DNA of 64,000 nucleotides, taken from a bacterium (GTDB lineage Bacteria; Spirochaetota; Leptospiria; Leptospirales; Leptonemataceae). The notes beneath the pieces were generated by a model, which saw nothing but the letters and a program-made list of their open reading frames with translations, did no database searches and was not told where the DNA came from. Position numbers and translations under genes: made by a program. This document shows, in pieces, positions 17,428 to 27,405 of the stretch (position 1 is the first letter of the stretch; every line of letters begins with the position of its first letter). Where the stretch lies: assembly GCA_024742665.1 (NCBI GenBank), contig JANSYA010000001.1, forward strand, positions 944,425-1,008,424. Reading direction: 5' to 3'.

Positions 17428-18537
17428 ATGTCTTCCAGTTTACGTCGTTTTCATTCCGGTCCGGACCGCCGGGCCCCTGGCCGAAATCTCCCGGGGCGCG
17501 CTCGCCGGACGCCGGCATTTCGGATCGCCCTCGTGGCCGCCGGCATTGCGGTGCTGTTCGTATCGGCCTGCGAAACCACGCCGGACCTGGAATCGAGAAT
17601 ACGCCAGTTCAATCTGGCGCAGGTCGATAAGCTGACCGAAGACCGCAACCTGCACGCGGACCACTATCCCGCGTCGAACGAGCGCCGCATCGATCTGTTT
17701 CGTTCGCACATCGCGGATTTGAAGGGTGGATATATCGGCGTCGGCACGGACCAGAACCTGACCTTCGTGGCCTGGGCCAAAAGCGATTTCGCCTGGCTGA
17801 TCGACTTCGACTACGTATCCGTCGACGTGAATCGCATTCATTTGTTTTTCATCAGCCGCGCCGCTACCGTTCAGGACTTTCGCAAGCTGTGGGACCGCAA
17901 GAATCGCAAGAGCAGCTTCGCCTTATTAGAACAGCGCTTCGCGTCGGAGCCGGATTTTTACCGGATTCGCAACGCCTTCAAGGTCGCCCATCGCGGCTGG
18001 AACGACGTGCCCGAACGTTTGAAAGAACTCGACTATATGGTGCGCAAGTTCAAGCTCGAAACCTTCGTAAACAATCCGGCCGACTACGCTTATATTCGCA
18101 AGATGGTGCTCGAAAATCGCATCCAGGCGATTCCCGGGGACCTGAAGGGCCCCACGACCTTGCTTGCCATCGGCGAAGCCGCGCGGCGGATGGAGATGCC
18201 GATTCGCGTCGTCTATACTTCTAACGCCGAAGAGTACATGCGCTTTCCGGAACAGATGCGGAAGAATCTGCTGGGGCTGCCCGTCGACGACAAAGGCCTG
18301 ATCATTCGCACGACGACCACCGGAACCAAAAACGAACTGGGTTTTCCCGACGGCGAAAAATATCCGGACACCTTTCCCTTTCACTATAATATTCAACCGC
18401 TGCCGGTCTTCCAGGCCTGGCTCGCCCGCGGCGAAAATTTTCGCCTGCTCGATATGATCCGTCACAGCCGCAAGATTGAGAAGGGCATGTCGATTATGGA
18501 AAAAACGCCCCAGGCCCTGGCCCAGAGCGGCGGCTGA
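17428..18537 (+). CDS. lipoprotein, LIC_10091-like
   Basis: A 369-residue exported protein. An arginine-rich leader is followed by a hydrophobic segment and FVSAC (about residues 44-48), a lipobox. The mature part begins with a helical region, then GGYIGVGTDQNLTFVAWAKSDFAWLIDFDYVSV, a segment I associate with the leptospiral LIC_10091 lipoprotein family; parts of this family have a methyltransferase-like fold. Later GDLKGPTTLLAIGEAARR and RVVYTSNAEEYMRFP fit such a Rossmann-like core. If so, it is a lipid-anchored enzyme or pseudo-enzyme in the envelope. The assignment is from memory of the family and not verified. Confidence 0.65.
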   Translation: MSSSLRRFHSGPDRRAPGRNLPGRARRTPAFRIALVAAGIAVLFVSACETTPDLESRIRQFNLAQVDKLTEDRNLHADHYPASNERRIDLFRSHIADLKGGYIGVGTDQNLTFVAWAKSDFAWLIDFDYVSVDVNRIHLFFISRAATVQDFRKLWDRKNRKSSFALLEQRFASEPDFYRIRNAFKVAHRGWNDVPERLKELDYMVRKFKLETFVNNPADYAYIRKMVLENRIQAIPGDLKGPTTLLAIGEAARRMEMPIRVVYTSNAEEYMRFPEQMRKNLLGLPVDDKGLIIRTTTTGTKNELGFPDGEKYPDTFPFHYNIQPLPVFQAWLARGENFRLLDMIRHSRKIEKGMSIMEKTPQALAQSGG

Positions 18538-18639
18538 AGAAGCCGGGCGCCTCAAGCGCGACGGCGCTCATCGATGGAATCAGGGGACGCCCGGCGCTTC
18601 GTTTGTTAATGCGAAGCGTTCTGACTGGAGGAACGAGCC

Positions 18640-19851
18640 ATGCACTCAAAGACCAAACGGACACAGCCCGGCCGGGTCGCCTTCGCCGCGTTCAGCGGTT
18701 TTATTTTGTTAACTTTCCCCTGCTGTTTTTTAATGAACGGCCTGACCGGCGCGCCGGAAGACGCGGCCTCCGTGCGTCTGACCGTCGTCGGCGACGTGAT
18801 GTGTCACGCGCCGCAGCTTTCGGCGGCCTATAACGCCAAAAAGAAAGTCTACGAATTCGATTCTGTATTTGCGCCGGTAAAAGATTTGCTTTCGGCGGCG
18901 GATCTGACCATCGCCAATCTCGAAACGACGCTGCCGGGATCGCGCAAGCAGTACAGCGGCTATCCGCAGTTCGGCGCGCCGGACAGTCTGGCGAGTGCTT
19001 TGAATAATTCCGGCGTGGATATTCTGACGCTGGCCAACAACCACAGCGTAGACAAATTAAAAGCCGGCATGCTGCGCACGATCAAAGTCGTCGATCAAAT
19101 GGGCTTCGAACATCTCGGCACGTATGCAAGTCTCGACGATCACAAAAAGCGGCGAGCGCTCTTTATCGAACGCAACGGCATTCGTCTGGCCTTTCTGAAT
19201 TATACGTACGGCACGAACGGCATTCGGGTGCCGAAGGGCACCGTCGTGAATCTGATCGGCAAGGGCGCCGGCATCGCGGCCGATTTGAAATACGTGCGCG
19301 AGCGCAAACCCGACGGCATCGTCGTCCTGTACCACTTCGGCGGCGAGTATCTGCGCGCGCCGGACGCCTATCAAAAGAAGTGGGTCGACTTCGCGCTGGA
19401 CCACGGCGCTGACGTTGTGCTGGGCGGGCATCCCCACGTGTTGCAGCCTTTCGGCGTGCGTAAAGTCACAGATCGCTACGGCGAAACCAGAGAACGCCTG
19501 ATCGCTTTTTCGCTGGGCAACTTCGTTTCGAATCAGCAGCGGCGCTATACCGACGGCGGTAAAATTTTTCATTTTACGATTCAGCGCAATCCCGATTCCG
19601 AAAGCGCGCAGCGTCTGCTCTTCCGGGATATTCGCTACGATCCGGTCTGGGTGTATGTCGAACGCAAAAAGACCGGACGTTCCTATCACGTGCTGCCGGT
19701 GAACGCCTATCTACAAAACAAGGGCCCGATCAAGCTGCCCAAAAACGCCTACGAACGCATGATGCGCTTTTATAAAGACACGACCGCCCATCTCGCGCCC
19801 AGCGTCAAAGCCGTGGCGCCGTACGCCACGCCCCGGCCGGCTGCCGATTGA
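18640..19851 (+). CDS. CapA-family (PGA_cap) metallophosphatase-like exported protein
   Basis: A 403-residue protein with an N-terminal signal or anchor segment (FILLTFPCCFLMNG) and a CapA-type calcineurin-like domain. Signatures are LTVVGDVMCH, LTIANLETTL, DILTLANNHSVDK, VVLYHFGGEY and VLGGHPHVLQPF; the last supplies metal-binding histidines. Family members include the poly-gamma-glutamate capsule protein CapA, but most are uncharacterised envelope hydrolases. The start has GGAGG about 10 bases upstream. Lack of other capsule genes argues against a poly-glutamate role here. Confidence 0.85.
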   Translation: MHSKTKRTQPGRVAFAAFSGFILLTFPCCFLMNGLTGAPEDAASVRLTVVGDVMCHAPQLSAAYNAKKKVYEFDSVFAPVKDLLSAADLTIANLETTLPGSRKQYSGYPQFGAPDSLASALNNSGVDILTLANNHSVDKLKAGMLRTIKVVDQMGFEHLGTYASLDDHKKRRALFIERNGIRLAFLNYTYGTNGIRVPKGTVVNLIGKGAGIAADLKYVRERKPDGIVVLYHFGGEYLRAPDAYQKKWVDFALDHGADVVLGGHPHVLQPFGVRKVTDRYGETRERLIAFSLGNFVSNQQRRYTDGGKIFHFTIQRNPDSESAQRLLFRDIRYDPVWVYVERKKTGRSYHVLPVNAYLQNKGPIKLPKNAYERMMRFYKDTTAHLAPSVKAVAPYATPRPAAD

Positions 19852-19937
19852 ACTCGACCGGACCGGACGAAAGCCGCCGCGACTAAAATCGGAAAATCGC
19901 GTCAGGCCGGCGCCGCGAGCGGACGATAATCATAGGG

Positions 19938-21164
19938 ATGTCGTCTGCGCCTCAAATCGATTTTTCGGAGCTGGAAGCCGCGCTGCCGGCGGACGCCCTG
20001 AACGGTACGATCTCAGAGCGCCCGGAGCTCGCGCCGCAGCTGCTGGAGTACCATGACTTTCTGGTGTACCAGAAAGACCTGTCGCCGCACTCGGTGCGGG
20101 CGTACCTGGTCGACGTGGTTGAATTTTTAGAACACGTCGCGCGCGAAAAGCTGCGCCTGGAAACTCTCGGCCTGGCGGAGCTGCGGGCCTACTTTACCGA
20201 GCGCACCGGCGCGGGCTTTCGCCAGGGCCCGCAGGATCCGCGTGCCTTAAGCGGCACCTCGCGACATCGTAAGTTGAGCGCGCGTTCCCAGGCCCGCAAG
20301 CTATCGGCTCTGCGCGGCTTCTTCGCCGACCTGGAAAGACGCGGCGTGCGCGGCGACAATCCGACCGAAGATTTGCGCGCGCCGAAATTTTTTAAGCCCC
20401 TGCCGGGCGTGCTGTATCCCGAAGATCTCGCGCGGCTCTTGCCGGACGACGACGCCGGCGATTCGCCGGCCGCGAAAGACAAACGAAAGGCGCCGCCGCG
20501 ATCGAGCGGCGCAAAGCATCGCGGGCGCGAGCTCGAAAAAGACGCCGTGCCTGGAGCGTCGTTCGCCGATGGCGAGGATCCGGCCGGGGAGGCTCGGCCT
20601 GGTTTCGAAGTGCGGGATCGGGCGCTGTGCGAAGCGCTCTACTCTTCGGGCATGCGGATCAGCGAGCTGCTGGCGCTGACAGTCGATGATTTAAGCGGCG
20701 GCCGGCGCGGCGTGCCCGATCAGCTGAAGATTCTCGGCAAGGGTCGCAAAGAACGCATTGTCTTTCTGGGGGAGGCGGCCCGGGAGGCCCTGGCGGCCTA
20801 TCTGGAAATTCGCGGCGAATTCAAACCCCGCACCGAGCGCCTGTTCTTAAACCATCACGGTCGGGCTTTGAGCGATCGCGGGGCGCGTTATATTCTGCGC
20901 GAAATGCAGCGGCGTCTGGGCATCCATCGTCGGGTGAGTCCGCACAAGATGCGCCACAGCTTCGCCACGGACCTTTTGAATTCCGGCGCGGAGATTCGAG
21001 CCGTGCAGGAGCTCCTGGGTCATAGCAGTCTTTCTACGACGCAAATCTATACCCACGTGTCCCGGGAACGATTGCGGGATACCTATCGCGATTGCCATCC
21101 CCACGGCCGGGATCCCGAATCGAAAGACCGCGCAAAGCAAGACCGCGCAAAGCGTCGCAAATAA
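19938..21164 (+). CDS. xerC: tyrosine recombinase XerC/XerD
   Basis: A 408-residue site-specific recombinase, probably the chromosome-dimer resolvase. The N-terminal SAM-like domain spans about 35-150. Catalytic residues are all present: R240 (GMRISELL), a lysine in LGKGRKERIV, H336 and R339 (HKMRH), H362 (LGHSS) and Y371 (TQIYTH). Two insertions enlarge it beyond the usual 300 residues: about 20 residues around 95-112 and about 55 hydrophilic residues at 170-224, between the two domains. Its position just before the hslVU region recalls the xerC/codV-hslVU cluster of other bacteria. Confidence 0.88.
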   Translation: MSSAPQIDFSELEAALPADALNGTISERPELAPQLLEYHDFLVYQKDLSPHSVRAYLVDVVEFLEHVAREKLRLETLGLAELRAYFTERTGAGFRQGPQDPRALSGTSRHRKLSARSQARKLSALRGFFADLERRGVRGDNPTEDLRAPKFFKPLPGVLYPEDLARLLPDDDAGDSPAAKDKRKAPPRSSGAKHRGRELEKDAVPGASFADGEDPAGEARPGFEVRDRALCEALYSSGMRISELLALTVDDLSGGRRGVPDQLKILGKGRKERIVFLGEAAREALAAYLEIRGEFKPRTERLFLNHHGRALSDRGARYILREMQRRLGIHRRVSPHKMRHSFATDLLNSGAEIRAVQELLGHSSLSTTQIYTHVSRERLRDTYRDCHPHGRDPESKDRAKQDRAKRRK

Positions 21165-21178
21165 TAACTCAGCTCAAG

Positions 21179-22729
21179 TTAAGCTGGCCTGGTCCGGTGT
21201 TGCGCGTCTTCGGAATGGCTTTCGATTTGCGCGAGATGGTCCAGACTGTCGCGACCGAGGCGGTTTAGCTCAATCGTCGCGCGTCGATGCCCGGCGACGG
21301 AGCCGTGGGGCACGCCCAGATTGGGATGGGCCAGCTCGGAGCTGATCACATCGATTTCGTCGACCGGTCCGCGCAGGCGTCCCAGCAGGGCCTGTAGAAA
21401 TTGCTGGTTTCGCAGGCGCAGCGACCACAGGCGCTGGAACTCCGCATCGCTGCGCTCGCTGTCCCGGCGAAAATCCCAGGTCAACTGCATCGCCACCATA
21501 ATCTGGTGGGCGAGCAGCCCCGCGTGCAAGAGCGGTGCGGAGTACGACGCGAGCGCAAAGCCGTTGTGAAAGAACCAGTCGTGCGCGGCCGCGGCGCTCA
21601 TTACCGAAAAAGAAATCAAGAGCCAGCGCCAGCGGCTTTCGCCGGCGCGAGCGCGCAGGATGAGCGATAAGACGATCCAGAGCATGGCCGGAGCCGTTAC
21701 GGCGAACCAGTAGTCGAAGAGAGTATTCCAGAGCAGCAAATCGTCGCTGATCACGCAGCCCGAGTACATCAACAGACTGAAGCTATAGTAGATCACGTGC
21801 AGCGGCGTGTTGCGCATTCGCAGATACGCCGTCCAGAAGGCGATCCCGGAGATGCCCAGCAGGTAGTGGCCGCCGTAGTCCATCATCTTAACGAAGGCGA
21901 AGGGTTCGGCCGGCGTCAGCAACAGACTCAGTCCGGACCAGCCGGCGGCATCCAGGCTTTCCAGCCAGTCGTAGGCCAGGGGCGAGGTCCAGAATTGAAT
22001 CCAGCCGGCGGCCCAGGAACCCACGGCGAACCAGCCGCGAATTTGCCAGGAGCGCGTATAGACGCAGCTCGCAAAAAATACGACCGCCATCGTCGCGAAG
22101 ATAAAAGCCATCAACAGCTGCAGCTGCTCGGCGAGCACAATCCGCGCTTCGATCGCGAGCGGATCGTCGATATAGACTTCGCCGGAGCGAATGCCCGCGT
22201 CCCCGGCGAAGAAGCCGCGCACGCGCACGGCCAGCACGTTGACGCCTGGTTGGAGCGCCTCATGCGGGATGCGATAGACCCTGGGCCGGCCGTAGGCGTG
22301 AGAGCGAAAGTCGTCGATTTCGCCCATGCCGCCGATGGGAACGCCGTTCCAGTAAGTTTCGTCTGAATCGAGCACGGTCTGTATGTACAGCGCCACCGGT
22401 CCATTCGCCGGATCGATCAGACTGGAGTCCACACGCACGGACTTGCGATACCAGGCGACCCCCGCGTAGTGGCCTCTGAATAGAGCCCAGTTCGAGGGCA
22501 CCGCGATTTTCGCCCATCCACGATCGTCGTAGTCGGGAGCGCGAAAGCGCGAGCTGTCTTCGAAATGAATCTTCCAGTCGTCGCCGCTCAGGTCCAGGTG
22601 ACGCCCCGGCTGCGATTCGATGCAGCCGCCGGCCCCGCCAATGGCAAGCAGGCTGAGCAGCGCCGGGGCCAGACCGCGGACGATTCGCAAGCGAACAGCA
22701 TTCCCGATGGCATTCCTGGCGGCATTCAT
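21179..22729 (-). CDS. 7TM-DISM-type sensor with degenerate kinase stub
   Basis: A 516-residue membrane protein. It has a lipobox (IGGAGGC, about residue 36), a jelly-roll galactose-binding-like domain (about 42-190, with SNWALFRGHYAGVAWYRK and DSDETYWNGVPIG), then about seven transmembrane helices (about 200-400). This is the architecture of 7TM-DISM sensors. The tail (about 410-516) looks like a worn HisKA helix pair: FLQALLGRLRGPVDEI aligns with the usual FLANxSHELRTPLN, with Gly in place of the phosphoacceptor His, and no ATPase domain follows. The start overlaps the stop of the upstream partner gene as ATGA, so the two are translated together. Confidence 0.75.
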   Translation of the reverse strand: MNAARNAIGNAVRLRIVRGLAPALLSLLAIGGAGGCIESQPGRHLDLSGDDWKIHFEDSSRFRAPDYDDRGWAKIAVPSNWALFRGHYAGVAWYRKSVRVDSSLIDPANGPVALYIQTVLDSDETYWNGVPIGGMGEIDDFRSHAYGRPRVYRIPHEALQPGVNVLAVRVRGFFAGDAGIRSGEVYIDDPLAIEARIVLAEQLQLLMAFIFATMAVVFFASCVYTRSWQIRGWFAVGSWAAGWIQFWTSPLAYDWLESLDAAGWSGLSLLLTPAEPFAFVKMMDYGGHYLLGISGIAFWTAYLRMRNTPLHVIYYSFSLLMYSGCVISDDLLLWNTLFDYWFAVTAPAMLWIVLSLILRARAGESRWRWLLISFSVMSAAAAHDWFFHNGFALASYSAPLLHAGLLAHQIMVAMQLTWDFRRDSERSDAEFQRLWSLRLRNQQFLQALLGRLRGPVDEIDVISSELAHPNLGVPHGSVAGHRRATIELNRLGRDSLDHLAQIESHSEDAQHRTRPA

Positions 22730-23730
22730 TTCGGTAGCTCCACTTCGATCGTGCTGCCCTGGCTGTGCTCTGTTGTAATGCGCAGCCGGCCGCCGACGCT
22801 CAGGAGGGTCCGTTCGGCCAGAGCGAGCCCGGCGTCGAGTCCGGGCAGGGTGTGATTCGCCCCGCTGCGAATCGATAGCAGCACATACTCGCGCGGCGCG
22901 TAGCGATCGTCCCCGGACTCCTGCGTCGCGTTTGGAGACCGGGCCGGCAGGACGTGGATGCTGATCGCCGGGGCTTCGGGGTCGGCCGCTTCGCCGCTGC
23001 TGTCGTCGTTGTCGTTAGCCTTGTCGTTAGCGTCGAGGAATGCGATGGGAGTCGCGATCCGCAGGAGCAGCGCCAGGGCCAGTTCGAGGAGTGCGGGGTC
23101 GGAGCGGACGGTCGGCCCCGGGTCGATGGCAGTGTCGCTCAGGCGCGCGAGCAGCCCTCCCAGATCCACAGCCGTCGATCGCCCGCTCTTCAGGGCCGGG
23201 CCCGTGCTTTCCAATTCGCTGCAGGCCTTTAACAGCAGTCGGAGGGTCTCAGCGTCGCTCCGCAGTCCCCGGGCGATGGTCCGCGTCTGCTCGACGTTTG
23301 CGGACAGCGCATCGCTTTCGAGCAGCAGTTCGCTGCGTCCTGCGACGCGCGCGAGAATGCCGCGCAGCTCCGCCGAGAGCCGGGTCGGGAAATCGTTTTC
23401 GAAGGAGCTCAGCAGGCGCAGCTGCCGGAGATTGCGGATGCGGGCGCGCTCGGTTCGGCGACAGCGCAGAGCCACGGTGACCACGGCGGCCAGGCCCAAA
23501 ACCAGGAGCACAGAGAGTTCGAATACCGGGCGCACGGCCGCTCGCAGGCGATCCCGCAGCCCTCCGAGGTCGTCAGCGCTGGCGGCGCGATTGGGGCCGC
23601 TGCTGAAAGCGCCGACGTCCGCGGAATCCACAGCCAGACAGGCCGGCATGCCGGACAGGATCAGCAGCAGAACCAGGAGTGGCAGGAGCGCGGCGCGACT
23701 GCCGATCTTTGCGCTGGACGCGGGGACCAT
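22726..23730 (-). CDS. membrane pseudo-histidine kinase
   Basis: A 334-residue protein with a signal segment ([17 protein letters not shown]), a short extracytoplasmic part, one transmembrane helix ([16 protein letters not shown]) and a cytoplasmic kinase-like region. The HisKA helix [18 protein letters not shown] aligns with SHELRTPLNAILG but has Ala at the phosphoacceptor His. The ATPase lobe ends [37 protein letters not shown], a recognisable G2/F-type end, while the N-box ([13 protein letters not shown]) lacks the Asn. It is therefore probably unable to autophosphorylate. It is encoded upstream of the 7TM gene; together they look like the two halves of one sensor. The start at 23730 is chosen because it opens the signal sequence. 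Confidence 0.7.
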   Translation of the reverse strand: MVPASSAKIGSRAALLPLLVLLLILSGMPACLAVDSADVGAFSSGPNRAASADDLGGLRDRLRAAVRPVFELSVLLVLGLAAVVTVALRCRRTERARIRNLRQLRLLSSFENDFPTRLSAELRGILARVAGRSELLLESDALSANVEQTRTIARGLRSDAETLRLLLKACSELESTGPALKSGRSTAVDLGGLLARLSDTAIDPGPTVRSDPALLELALALLLRIATPIAFLDANDKANDNDDSSGEAADPEAPAISIHVLPARSPNATQESGDDRYAPREYVLLSIRSGANHTLPGLDAGLALAERTLLSVGGRLRITTEHSQGSTIEVELPK

Positions 23731-23792
23731 TTTCCGTAGATTGTCCAGAGGCTCTCGCTGGATGCGGCGGCCTCTTATCAGACCCAGCACAT

Positions 23793-24428
23793 ATGGCATC
23801 CCCGAAAATTAAATCCACAACAATTTTGGCCGTCCGCGCGCGCGGCCGCACGGCTCTCGGCGGTGACGGCCAGGTGAGCATGGGCAATACAATTATGAAA
23901 GGCGGCGCTCAAAAAGTGCGTCGATTGAGCGGGCGCGATATTGTGGCCGGCTTTGCCGGTTCGGCCGCGGACGCTTTCACGTTATTCGAACTCTTCGAAA
24001 AAAAAGTGGAGCGCTTTCAGGGCAGCCTGAGCCGGGCTTCGGTCGAGCTGGCCCGGGAGTGGCGCACCGATCGCGTGCTGCGCCGTCTGGAAGCCCTGCT
24101 GATCGTCGCGGATCCCCAGGAGATGTATCTAATCTCCGGCACGGGCGATGTGATCGCTCCGGACGAAAGCCCGGCGATCAAGAACATGGCCGGCGATACG
24201 ACTGCCCCGGCCGCCAGCCAGGATGGCGCGCAGGGGCCGGTGGATGGCGCGATTCTTTCGATCGGCTCCGGTGGGAATTATGCTCTCGCGGCTGCGCGGG
24301 CGCTCGTCGAACATACGGATCTGAGCGCCCATGAAATCGTAAAAAAAGCCCTGACCATCGCCGGCGAAATTTGCGTTTTCACGAACACCAATTTAGTCAT
24401 CGAAGATCTGGGCCCCGCAACCCCGTAA
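23793..24428 (+). CDS. hslV: HslV peptidase subunit of the HslUV protease
   Basis: A 211-residue Ntn-hydrolase. The Thr pair is at T9-T10 (KSTTILAV), so an 8-residue propeptide must be removed to free the catalytic threonine. Other signatures are [59 protein letters not shown] and [16 protein letters not shown]. It is about 30 residues longer than usual: between GDVIAPDE and ILSIGSGG lies a Gly/Ala/Asp-rich insertion (about 125-153) where other HslVs have only a short turn. hslU follows 87 bases downstream on the same strand. Confidence 0.93.
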   Translation: MASPKIKSTTILAVRARGRTALGGDGQVSMGNTIMKGGAQKVRRLSGRDIVAGFAGSAADAFTLFELFEKKVERFQGSLSRASVELAREWRTDRVLRRLEALLIVADPQEMYLISGTGDVIAPDESPAIKNMAGDTTAPAASQDGAQGPVDGAILSIGSGGNYALAAARALVEHTDLSAHEIVKKALTIAGEICVFTNTNLVIEDLGPATP

Positions 24429-24515
24429 GGCGAGCGCGTATTTTCTGGCCAGGCGCGGCGCGCGGCATCGGCGTCCGCAGGGCCTCCCAATTTTCACAGG
24501 CAGGAAACAGCTATC

Positions 24516-26072
24516 ATGGAACCTCGCATCAACATCGACGAGCTGAGCCCCCGGGCGATCGTCGCCGAACTGGATAAGTACATCGTAGGCCAGCAGGACG
24601 CCAAGAAGGCGGTCGCTCTGGCCGTGCGCAATCGCGTCCGCCGCCGGCTGGTCGCCGAAGACATTCAGGAAGAAATCTATCCGAAGAATATTATCATGAT
24701 CGGACCGACGGGCTGCGGCAAAACCGAAATCGCCCGCCGGCTTTCGCGTCTAACGGGTGCGCCCTTCGTAAAAGTCGAGGCCACGAAGTATACGGAAGTC
24801 GGCTACGTCGGTCGCGACGTTGAATCGATGATTCGCGATCTGGTTACGACTTCCATCAATCTCGTGCGCAAAGAGTATCGTGCGGGCGTCGAAGAGCAGG
24901 CCAAAAAGAGCGCCCGCGAACGCATTCTGGATTTGCTTTTGCCTTCGAGTCAGTCTTCGGGAAGCGCGGCGTCGGCTGTGTCCGGCGGAGTGAACAGCCC
25001 GCAGGATTTGCTGCGCAATTTAGCGGGGATGTCCGCGGCGGGCCAGCAAATCCAGGCCGGCCTGAGCTCCGGGGAAAGTCAAGGCGATGCGACCGATCTT
25101 TCTGCGACGGCTCCCGGCACCGACTCTGCCGCGAACGATTCCAAAACAGACGACCCCGAACAGCAGCGCAAGCAGCGGGCCCGCGAACTGATGGCCGAAA
25201 AACTTGATCGGGGCGAACTCGAAGATCGCGAAGTGGAAGTGGAAACCCAGGGACAAACTTCGCCGATGGTCCAGGTGCTGTCCGGCGGCCCCAACATGAT
25301 GGAAGACATGGATCTGCAGGTGCAGAATATGCTCGGCGATCTGCTGCCGAAGAAAAGCAAACGCCGACGCGTTACGATCGAAGAAGCGCGTAAGATTATT
25401 CTGGAAGAAGAACTGGATCGCCTGGTCGATCCCGACAAAGTTCAGACCGAAGCGATCCGCCGCGCCGAGCAGATGGGGATCGTCTTCGTCGACGAGATCG
25501 ATAAGATTTGCGGACGGCAGATGGGCGGCGGCGGCAGCGGCCCCGACGTATCTCGCGAAGGGGTCCAGCGGGATCTGCTGCCGATCGTCGAAGGCGCGAC
25601 GGTCAGCACGCGCCAGGGACCGATCAAAACCGATCACATTTTGTTTATCGCCGCGGGCGCTTTCCATACCTCCAAGCCCTCCGATTTGATTCCGGAATTG
25701 CAGGGCCGCTTCCCGATTCGGGTGGGCCTGGAAAAACTGACCGAAGCGGAGTTCCGTCAGATTTTAACGGGGCCGCGGAATTCTCTGGTGCTCCAGGCCT
25801 CCGCATTGCTGGAAACGGAGCAGGTTACGCTGAATTTCTCCGAGGACGGCCTGGATGAAATCGCCGGCTTCGCCTTTCGAGTGAACGAAGAGACCGAGAA
25901 CATCGGCGCACGCCGGCTGCATACGATCATGGAAAAGCTGCTGGAAGACGTGAGCTTTGAAGCGCCCGAGCTGCCGGAAAGCGAGCGTACGATCACAGTT
26001 GACCGGGCTTTTGTGCAGGGGCGCCTTTCGGAAATCGTGGAAGACACCGATACGAGCCGATATATTCTATAG
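24516..26072 (+). CDS. hslU: HslU ATPase subunit of the HslUV protease
   Basis: A 518-residue AAA+ unfoldase that feeds substrates to HslV. Walker A is GPTGCGKT (63-70), the pore loop GYVG (97-100), Walker B VFVDEID (323-329), with sensor and arginine-finger regions further on ([12 protein letters not shown] and [15 protein letters not shown]). The C-terminus is SRYIL, matching the tail that inserts into HslV. The I-domain (about 115-300) contains an insert rich in Ser, Gly and Ala (about 142-215), making the protein some 60 residues longer than typical. It is co-directional with hslV and 11 bases from the DUF445 gene. Confidence 0.95.
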   Translation: MEPRINIDELSPRAIVAELDKYIVGQQDAKKAVALAVRNRVRRRLVAEDIQEEIYPKNIIMIGPTGCGKTEIARRLSRLTGAPFVKVEATKYTEVGYVGRDVESMIRDLVTTSINLVRKEYRAGVEEQAKKSARERILDLLLPSSQSSGSAASAVSGGVNSPQDLLRNLAGMSAAGQQIQAGLSSGESQGDATDLSATAPGTDSAANDSKTDDPEQQRKQRARELMAEKLDRGELEDREVEVETQGQTSPMVQVLSGGPNMMEDMDLQVQNMLGDLLPKKSKRRRVTIEEARKIILEEELDRLVDPDKVQTEAIRRAEQMGIVFVDEIDKICGRQMGGGGSGPDVSREGVQRDLLPIVEGATVSTRQGPIKTDHILFIAAGAFHTSKPSDLIPELQGRFPIRVGLEKLTEAEFRQILTGPRNSLVLQASALLETEQVTLNFSEDGLDEIAGFAFRVNEETENIGARRLHTIMEKLLEDVSFEAPELPESERTITVDRAFVQGRLSEIVEDTDTSRYIL

Positions 26073-26083
26073 TAATCAGCAGC

Positions 26084-27316
26084 ATGAACGAATCTTCTGA
26101 ACCTTCTCAGATCCCGGAAGCCCCGGGTGCCGTCGGTCCGGCCGACACAAATCCGAAGGCCGACGCAGCGACGCCGGCCCCGAACGGTGGAAACGGCGCC
26201 GACGGCCCGGCGACAATCGGAGGATACGACGTCGACCGGCTGGTGCGTTTCGTCGAAAAATGGGGCCGGAAACTGGCGCCGAATCCGGAACCTCCGACTC
26301 CCGCCCCGCCGACGCCGGATTCCGGAACCTCGCTGGTCCTGCTGGCCCTGAAGATCTTGCCCTTTATCTGCGCCCTGGGTTTCGGGGCGTCGCTGATCTG
26401 GGACTTTCAGGGGACCCTGCAGCTCCCCTGGCGCACTGATCCGATCGATCTGGAAGGTATTTTGCGCATGATCACGGTGACCGGTCTGGTGGGCTTCGGC
26501 ACCAACTGGCTGGCCATCAAGATGCTGTTTTATCCGCGCAAGAAGCGCCCGCTGCTCGGCCAGGGCTTGATTCCCAGCCGCAAGGACCGCATCGCCACCA
26601 AGCTGGGCGAGCAGATTTCCAAAGAGATTATCAACTCCGAATTGATCGTCGAGCAGATTCGGGAAAGCGGCCTGGTAAGCCAGCACCGGCGGAAGCTACA
26701 GAACTCGCTGCGCAACATCGTGCACAACGAAGAGTTTCGATCCGACATAATCGAGCTGAGCCAGCACTATATTAATCAGTTCCTGCGATCCCCCGAGTTT
26801 CAGGAGCGGGTCAAAGACTTCGTGCGCGGCATCGACTTCGATAACGTGGGCCTGGTCGAAGGCGGCATCCTCCGCATGTACAAGGCGGTAACCGGCGACC
26901 AGGAAATTTCGGATCGCCTGCAGGATGTGATCGAGTCCATGACCTTCCGGATGGATCGCTACGAAGATCGCCTGGCGGACTATCTGCACAAGCTGCCGGA
27001 AGCGCTGGAAGAACAAAGTCTGGCGATTGAAGACTACGCGCTGGCCACGATCGTTTTCTTGATCGAGCAGGTGAATATTCAGAACGTGATCGTTTCGAAT
27101 TTGCAGCGCTTTGACGAAGCGCGTCTGGAGAAACTCCTGTGGGGTTCGACTTCGGATCAACTGAACTATATTCAGTATCTCGGCTGCTTTTTAGGTTTGA
27201 TTGGCGGTTTGTTTATCTGGCTGCCGGTGGAGTCGATCGTGTTCACCACTGTAGTCGGCGGGCTTGTCTGGGGTCTTGACGTTTTGATTTTACGCATGCG
27301 AAAAACGACGTCCTGA
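26084..27316 (+). CDS. DUF445 membrane protein
   Basis: A 410-residue protein of the DUF445 family. Residues 1-85 are a Pro/Ala-rich, probably disordered N-terminal part. A transmembrane helix lies at about 85-108, then VGFGTNWLAIKMLFYPRKKRPLLGQGLIPSRKDRIATKLGEQI, the family signature. A long helical region follows and two hydrophobic segments close the protein (CFLGLIGGLFIWLPVESIVFTTVVGGLVWGLDVLIL). The family has no defined role; its position 11 bases after hslU suggests co-expression with the protease. Confidence 0.85.
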   Translation: MNESSEPSQIPEAPGAVGPADTNPKADAATPAPNGGNGADGPATIGGYDVDRLVRFVEKWGRKLAPNPEPPTPAPPTPDSGTSLVLLALKILPFICALGFGASLIWDFQGTLQLPWRTDPIDLEGILRMITVTGLVGFGTNWLAIKMLFYPRKKRPLLGQGLIPSRKDRIATKLGEQISKEIINSELIVEQIRESGLVSQHRRKLQNSLRNIVHNEEFRSDIIELSQHYINQFLRSPEFQERVKDFVRGIDFDNVGLVEGGILRMYKAVTGDQEISDRLQDVIESMTFRMDRYEDRLADYLHKLPEALEEQSLAIEDYALATIVFLIEQVNIQNVIVSNLQRFDEARLEKLLWGSTSDQLNYIQYLGCFLGLIGGLFIWLPVESIVFTTVVGGLVWGLDVLILRMRKTTS

Positions 27317-27368
27317 TTCCGGGCGGCGACCGATAAAAGAAATTCGGAGCAGCGATTTGTTCTCGGGC

Positions 27369-27383
27369 GGTAACAGTGTTACC
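27369..27383. promoter_or_regulatory. palindrome upstream of first XRE gene
   Basis: GGTAACA G TGTTACC is a perfect 7-bp inverted repeat with one central base, about 95 bases upstream of the regulator gene. Its form is that of an operator for a dimeric regulator. It is not repeated before the second XRE gene. Confidence 0.4.
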
Positions 27384-27405
27384 GGCCGGAGCGGCTTTTA
27401 CGCTG

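Noticed and set aside
22958..23812. Long plus-strand ORF (284 codons) opposite the pseudo-kinase gene
   Set aside because: Ser/Arg-rich sequence without domains; it is the antisense shadow of a GC-rich gene that has a signal peptide, a membrane helix and a kinase-like end.
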